In this document: one piece after another, positions 60,572 to 64,000 of the stretch
Layout of the letters: each line of letters opens with the position of its first letter
Numbering within the stretch: the first letter of the stretch is position 1
Assembly (NCBI GenBank): GCA_903876795.1
Contig: CAIRBK010000008.1
Span: 1-64,000, forward strand
Direction: 5' to 3'
Source: an uncultured Verrucomicrobiota bacterium
Lineage (GTDB): Bacteria > Verrucomicrobiota > Verrucomicrobiia > Opitutales > Opitutaceae
Length of the DNA: 64,000 bases
The notes under the pieces: generated by a model
What the model saw: the letters and a program-made list of their open reading frames with translations, nothing else
Databases searched by the model: none
Told to the model about the DNA's origin: nothing
Position numbers and translations under genes: made by a program

Positions 60572-61990
60572 ATGTCCGCCATCCCCAACGTCCTCGCCGA
60601 ACGCTACGCCTCGCCGCTCATCAAAGACATCTGGTCGCCCGCCGGCCGCATCACCATCGAGCGCGATTACTGGATCGCCGTCATGAAGGCCCAGCGCGAC
60701 CTCGGCCTGCTCATACCGGCCGCCGCCATCGCCGACTACGAAAAGGTCAAACACCAGATCGACCTCGCCGACATCGACGCCCGCGAACGCGTCACCCTCC
60801 ACGATGTCAAGGCCCGCATCGAGGCCTTCAACGCCCTCGCAGGCCGCGAATCCATCCACCTCGGCCTGACCTCGCGCGACCTCACCGAAAACGTCGAGCA
60901 ACTCCAAATCGCCCGTTCGCTGGAGGTTGTCCGCATGAAAACCGCCGCCGCGCTCCTGAAGCTCGGAAAGCGCGCCAAACAATACCGCACGCTCATGCTC
61001 ACCGGCCGCACGCACAACGTGCCCGCCCAGCCGACCACCCTCGGCAAGCGTTTCGCCATGTTCGGCCAGGAACTGCTCGCCGCGTTCACCGGCCTCGACG
61101 AGATCACCGCGCGTTACCCCGTGCGCGGCCTCAAGGGCGCCGTCGGCACCCAGCTCGACCAGCTCACGCTCTTCAACGACGCCGCGAAGGTCGCCGCGCT
61201 CGAAGCCCGCATCCTCAAACACCTCGGTTTCAAGGCCTCGCTCTTCGCGGTCGGCCAGGTTTACCCGCGCTCGCTCGACTTTGAAGTCGTCTCCGCGCTC
61301 CACCAGGTCGGCGCCGCCGCCGCGAGTTTCGCCACCACGCTCCGCCTCATGGCCGGCCAGGGCCTGCTCACCGAGGGCTTCCAGAAAGGCCAGGTCGGCT
61401 CCTCCGCCATGCCCCACAAGGTCAACGCCCGCAACTGCGAGCGCATCTGCGGGTTTTCGACGATCCTCTCCGGTTACGTGACCATGACCGGCGCGCTCTC
61501 CGGCCATCAATGGAACGAGGGCGACGTCTCCTGTTCGGTCGTGCGCCGCGTGGCGTTGCCCGACGCGTTCTACGCCATCGACGGCCTGCTGGAAACGCTC
61601 CTCGCCGTGCTCAACCAGATGGACGTCTTCGAGGCCGCCATCGGAGCCGAGATCCAGCGCCAGTTGCCCTTCCTCGCGACCACGACGATCCTGATGGAGG
61701 CCGTGAAGGCGGGCGTGGGCCGCGAGACCGCGCACCTCGCGATCAAGGAAAACGCCCTCGCCGCCGCCAAGGCCCTCCGCACCGGCCAGGGCGAGTCCGA
61801 CCTCGTCGTCCTCCTCGCCGCCGACGCCCGCCTGGGCCTGACCGAGAAGGCGCTGCGCGCGATCCTCGGCGACAGCCAACGCTTCGTCGGCGCCGCCCCG
61901 CAGCAGGTGGACGCCTTTGTCGCGTCGGTAAAAGCCGCGACCCGCAAGGTCAAAGGCGCCGCCGCCTACGAGCCGGGCAAACTGCTGTAA
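60572..61990 (+). CDS. purB: Adenylosuccinate lyase
   Basis: 472 residues, start MSAIPNVLAERYASPLI. The fumarase/aspartase superfamily signature SSAMPHKVNARNCERI is complete, with TGRTHNVPAQPTTLGKR carrying the catalytic His and LTSRDLTENVEQ near the substrate site. PurB splits succinyl groups in the purine pathway, at two steps (SAICAR and adenylosuccinate). The length is typical. The frame upstream to 60539 is not conserved. Convergent with the signal-peptidase-like gene, 158 bp away. Confidence 0.94.
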   Translation: MSAIPNVLAERYASPLIKDIWSPAGRITIERDYWIAVMKAQRDLGLLIPAAAIADYEKVKHQIDLADIDARERVTLHDVKARIEAFNALAGRESIHLGLTSRDLTENVEQLQIARSLEVVRMKTAAALLKLGKRAKQYRTLMLTGRTHNVPAQPTTLGKRFAMFGQELLAAFTGLDEITARYPVRGLKGAVGTQLDQLTLFNDAAKVAALEARILKHLGFKASLFAVGQVYPRSLDFEVVSALHQVGAAAASFATTLRLMAGQGLLTEGFQKGQVGSSAMPHKVNARNCERICGFSTILSGYVTMTGALSGHQWNEGDVSCSVVRRVALPDAFYAIDGLLETLLAVLNQMDVFEAAIGAEIQRQLPFLATTTILMEAVKAGVGRETAHLAIKENALAAAKALRTGQGESDLVVLLAADARLGLTEKALRAILGDSQRFVGAAPQQVDAFVASVKAATRKVKGAAAYEPGKLL

Positions 61991-62148
61991 CACCTGTCAT
62001 GCCGCCGGATGCTTTCATCTGCGGACGTCGAGCCGGACGGTGTCGCGGTTGATTTCCGCTGCGGCCTCATTTTACGAGCCGGGCAGGCTGGCCGGATCGG
62101 CAACGACCGGACGCGTCTCGCCACTGCTTGCGGAGCGTACGTCCGCCG

Positions 62149-62691
62149 TTAGTCCGCCATGTCGGAAAGTTTCGCCCGGCTCGTGATCGCGTCGGGCGTC
62201 TGGTTCTGAGTGTTGCGCTCCGTGTAGATGATGCCGTACATGCGGGCGATGTAGTTCTGCGGAGTCACCATCTCGTCGTCCATGCGGCCGTTGTGGTCGC
62301 CCTTGGTCCAGAACCCGCCGCTGCGGCGCTCGAGGATGCGATGCACGATATGGTTGCCGGTGCGCGAATGCAGGAACACCACGATGTCGCCCACGTCGAG
62401 GTCTTTGAACGGCGCCGGCTCGGTCAACAACAGGCAATTTCCGTCGAAGAGCGGCCGCATGCTGCCGGTCGGCTTCACCGCATAAACCAAGGTGCCCGGC
62501 ACCGCGCGCCTGAGTTGCGCCGCCGCCAGCTCCGCCTGACGCGGGGATATCTTCGAGCCGGGGGCCACCCGGGAAGTCCGCCGCGTCTCCTGCACCTCGG
62601 GCGCGCTGGCCACCGCCACGACAGCGGTCTGAGCACTCCCGATAGTGGAGGCCGCCGCGAAAATCAAAAATAAGATGTGTCGTTTGTTCAC
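62149..62691 (-). CDS. Exported S26-type signal peptidase-like protein (SipW/Sec11 type)
   Basis: 180 residues with its own signal peptide (MNKRHILFLIFAAASTIGSA). The catalytic domain has KPTGSMRPLF (Ser77 as nucleophile), then DVGDIVVFLHSRTG, NHIVHRILERR (His117) and WTKGDHNGRMDDE. A His instead of Lys general base marks the S26B group found in SipW, archaea and eukaryotic Sec11. The GTG at 62691 is the start. Gram-negative bacteria normally use a Lys-type LepB, so this would be an additional enzyme with a particular substrate set. No candidate substrate is adjacent. Confidence 0.78.
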   Translation of the reverse strand: MNKRHILFLIFAAASTIGSAQTAVVAVASAPEVQETRRTSRVAPGSKISPRQAELAAAQLRRAVPGTLVYAVKPTGSMRPLFDGNCLLLTEPAPFKDLDVGDIVVFLHSRTGNHIVHRILERRSGGFWTKGDHNGRMDDEMVTPQNYIARMYGIIYTERNTQNQTPDAITSRAKLSDMAD

Positions 62692-62985
62692 GAGATTTTT
62701 ATCGACACCACTGGGGATATTTTAACGCGACGGGCTGCAAAAACCACAGGGTCCATCCCCATGCGAATATCAGAGGAAATCCCCAGATGTACTTTTTATT
62801 GGATACGGAAAAAAGGGGGCCGTTCCGTGAACCAGATCGGCCCGCCTTCGCCGAATGCGAGCCCGAAAACGCCGCCGGCCTTCCACGGCGATCCAGAACT
62901 TTGGGTTTGCCAGCGCAGCCCGGGCGACGACACCCTGACCGTTCACATTCTCCGCTTAAGCCTTTTTCAACAACCCACACACGCC

Positions 62986-64000
62986 ATGTCCGAAGATCTC
63001 GTAGGTAACGTCCTTGTCGGCCAGTCCGGCGGCCCCACCGCCGTCATCAACGCCAGCCTCGCCGGCGTCATCGCCGAAGCCCTCAACCACGTCGAAATCG
63101 AGGAGATTTACGGCACCCTCAACGGCGTGCTCGGCATCCTGCAGGAAGACTTCATCGACCTCGCCGCCGAATCCCAACAGACCATCCGCGGCCTGAAGTT
63201 CACTCCCGGCGCCGCCCTCGGCACCTGCCGCTACAAGCTGAAGAAGCAGGCCGACTTCGAACGCGTCCTCGAGGTGTTCAAGACCCACAACATCCGCTTC
63301 TTCTTCTACGCCGGCGGCAACGACTCCCAAGACACCGCCGACAAGATCTCCAAGCTCGCCCAGCAACAGGGCTACCCGCTTCGCGTGATCGGCATCCCGA
63401 AGACCATCGACAACGACCTGCCCGTCACCGACCACACCCCCGGCTACGGCTCGGTCATCAAATACATCACGACCACCATCCGCGAGATCGCCTGCGACAA
63501 CGAGGCCATGGGCCAGCACGACCTCGTGCAGATCATCGAGGTCATGGGCCGCAACGCCGGCTGGATCGCCGCCGGCGCCGCCCTCGCCAAACGCAAGGAC
63601 CACCCGCACGACGCCCCGCACATCATCCTCCTTCCCGAGGTCGCCTTCGCGCCCGAGAAGTTCATCGCCGACGTCCAGCGCGTCCTCAAACGCGAGAAAT
63701 TCTGCCTCGTCGTCGTCGGCGAGGGCCTGATCGACGCCGACGGCAACTACGTCTCCGCCGCCGAGGCCACCGACGCCTTCGGCCACGCCCAACTGGGCGG
63801 CGCCGCCGACTACCTTCAGGGCCTGGTCGAACAGAATCTCCCCGGCATCAAGGCCCGCACCGTGAAGCTCGGCATGGCCCAGCGCGCCGCCGCACACGCC
63901 GGCTCCAAGGCCGACGCCGACGAGGCCTTCCTCGCCGGTCAGGCCGCCGTCAAGGCCGCCATCGCCGGCGAAACCGACAAAATGGTCACCCTTCTGCGCG
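62986..64000 (+). CDS. pfp: Pyrophosphate-type 6-phosphofructokinase (C-terminally cut by window end)
   Basis: At least 338 residues, start MSEDLVGNVLVGQSGGPTAV. The substrate loop GGNDSQDTADKI has Asp after Asn where ATP-dependent enzymes have Gly, and PKTIDNDLP has Lys where ATP enzymes have Gly. Both changes are hallmarks of the PPi-dependent enzyme, which catalyses a reversible glycolytic/gluconeogenic step with fructose 6-phosphate. The reading frame is open at the window end. The 294 bp upstream contain a TATTTTA-rich region probably holding divergent promoters for it and the S26 gene. Confidence 0.92.
   Translation, partial: MSEDLVGNVLVGQSGGPTAVINASLAGVIAEALNHVEIEEIYGTLNGVLGILQEDFIDLAAESQQTIRGLKFTPGAALGTCRYKLKKQADFERVLEVFKTHNIRFFFYAGGNDSQDTADKISKLAQQQGYPLRVIGIPKTIDNDLPVTDHTPGYGSVIKYITTTIREIACDNEAMGQHDLVQIIEVMGRNAGWIAAGAALAKRKDHPHDAPHIILLPEVAFAPEKFIADVQRVLKREKFCLVVVGEGLIDADGNYVSAAEATDAFGHAQLGGAADYLQGLVEQNLPGIKARTVKLGMAQRAAAHAGSKADADEAFLAGQAAVKAAIAGETDKMVTLLR

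Overview
The window is high-GC, tightly packed Gram-negative chromosome with no rRNA, tRNA, CRISPR array, transposase or phage gene that I can recognise. A Verrucomicrobiota bacterium, most likely of the Opitutaceae, is my best inference. Supporting it are the galactokinase with a GNHTDYNGG signature, a pyrophosphate-type phosphofructokinase, the metX-metW pair, a secreted protein ending in a 'YRIQQSTDL..W' tail, scarce Shine-Dalgarno sequences and many ATGA-coupled genes. No marker gene proves the assignment.

Layout. 1-2506: end of an unknown gene, then ygfZ - small ORF - galK on the minus strand. 2507-4127: structured AT-richer leader, DAHP synthase, and a 160-bp MITE-like repeat. 4202-8101: a three-repeat protein of unknown function, a membrane-anchored esterase and a pseudouridine synthase. 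8130-12466: DUF2071 protein coupled to a TonB receptor, yhbY, rsgA. 12494-15049 (minus): miaB, a membrane protein, gmk. 15204-22555 (plus): beta-barrel protein, an ABC exporter (permease, ATPase, adaptor, outer-membrane channel), a small secreted protein and a LytS/LytTR two-component pair. 22576-28451: secreted protein, lytic transglycosylase, unknown protein, rlmN, PHP phosphatase, LysR regulator. 28509-31136: small membrane protein, YceI, and an MhqO/MhqD-like pair. 31639-34863: large RapA-like helicase. 35013-42350 (minus): acyltransferase, FKBP, EamA transporter, RND adaptor and pump. 42501-46076: the conserved rpmH-rnpA-yidD-yidC block, then yebC. 46241-52283: cheX, metX-metW, an exported ClpP-like protease, and an ECF sigma operon. 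52293-54805 (minus): TPR protein, an M50-like protein without its zinc ligands, prmB. 54907-58538: HAD phosphatase, SRAP protein, metallo-hydrolase, holA. 58615-64000: secreted TIM-barrel-like protein, second 160-bp repeat, purB, an S26B-type signal peptidase and a truncated pfp.

The least explained material is non-coding. Five copies of a near-palindrome (AACTAAC, 7 nt, GTTAGTT) occur in both orientations, several with different but self-complementary flanks. A related hairpin sits in frame inside the SRAP gene. Two 160-bp elements with 13-bp terminal inverted repeats lie 56 kb apart. The most unusual proteins are the exported coiled-coil ClpP homologue, the apparently dead site-2 protease homologue and the triple-repeat 607-residue protein.
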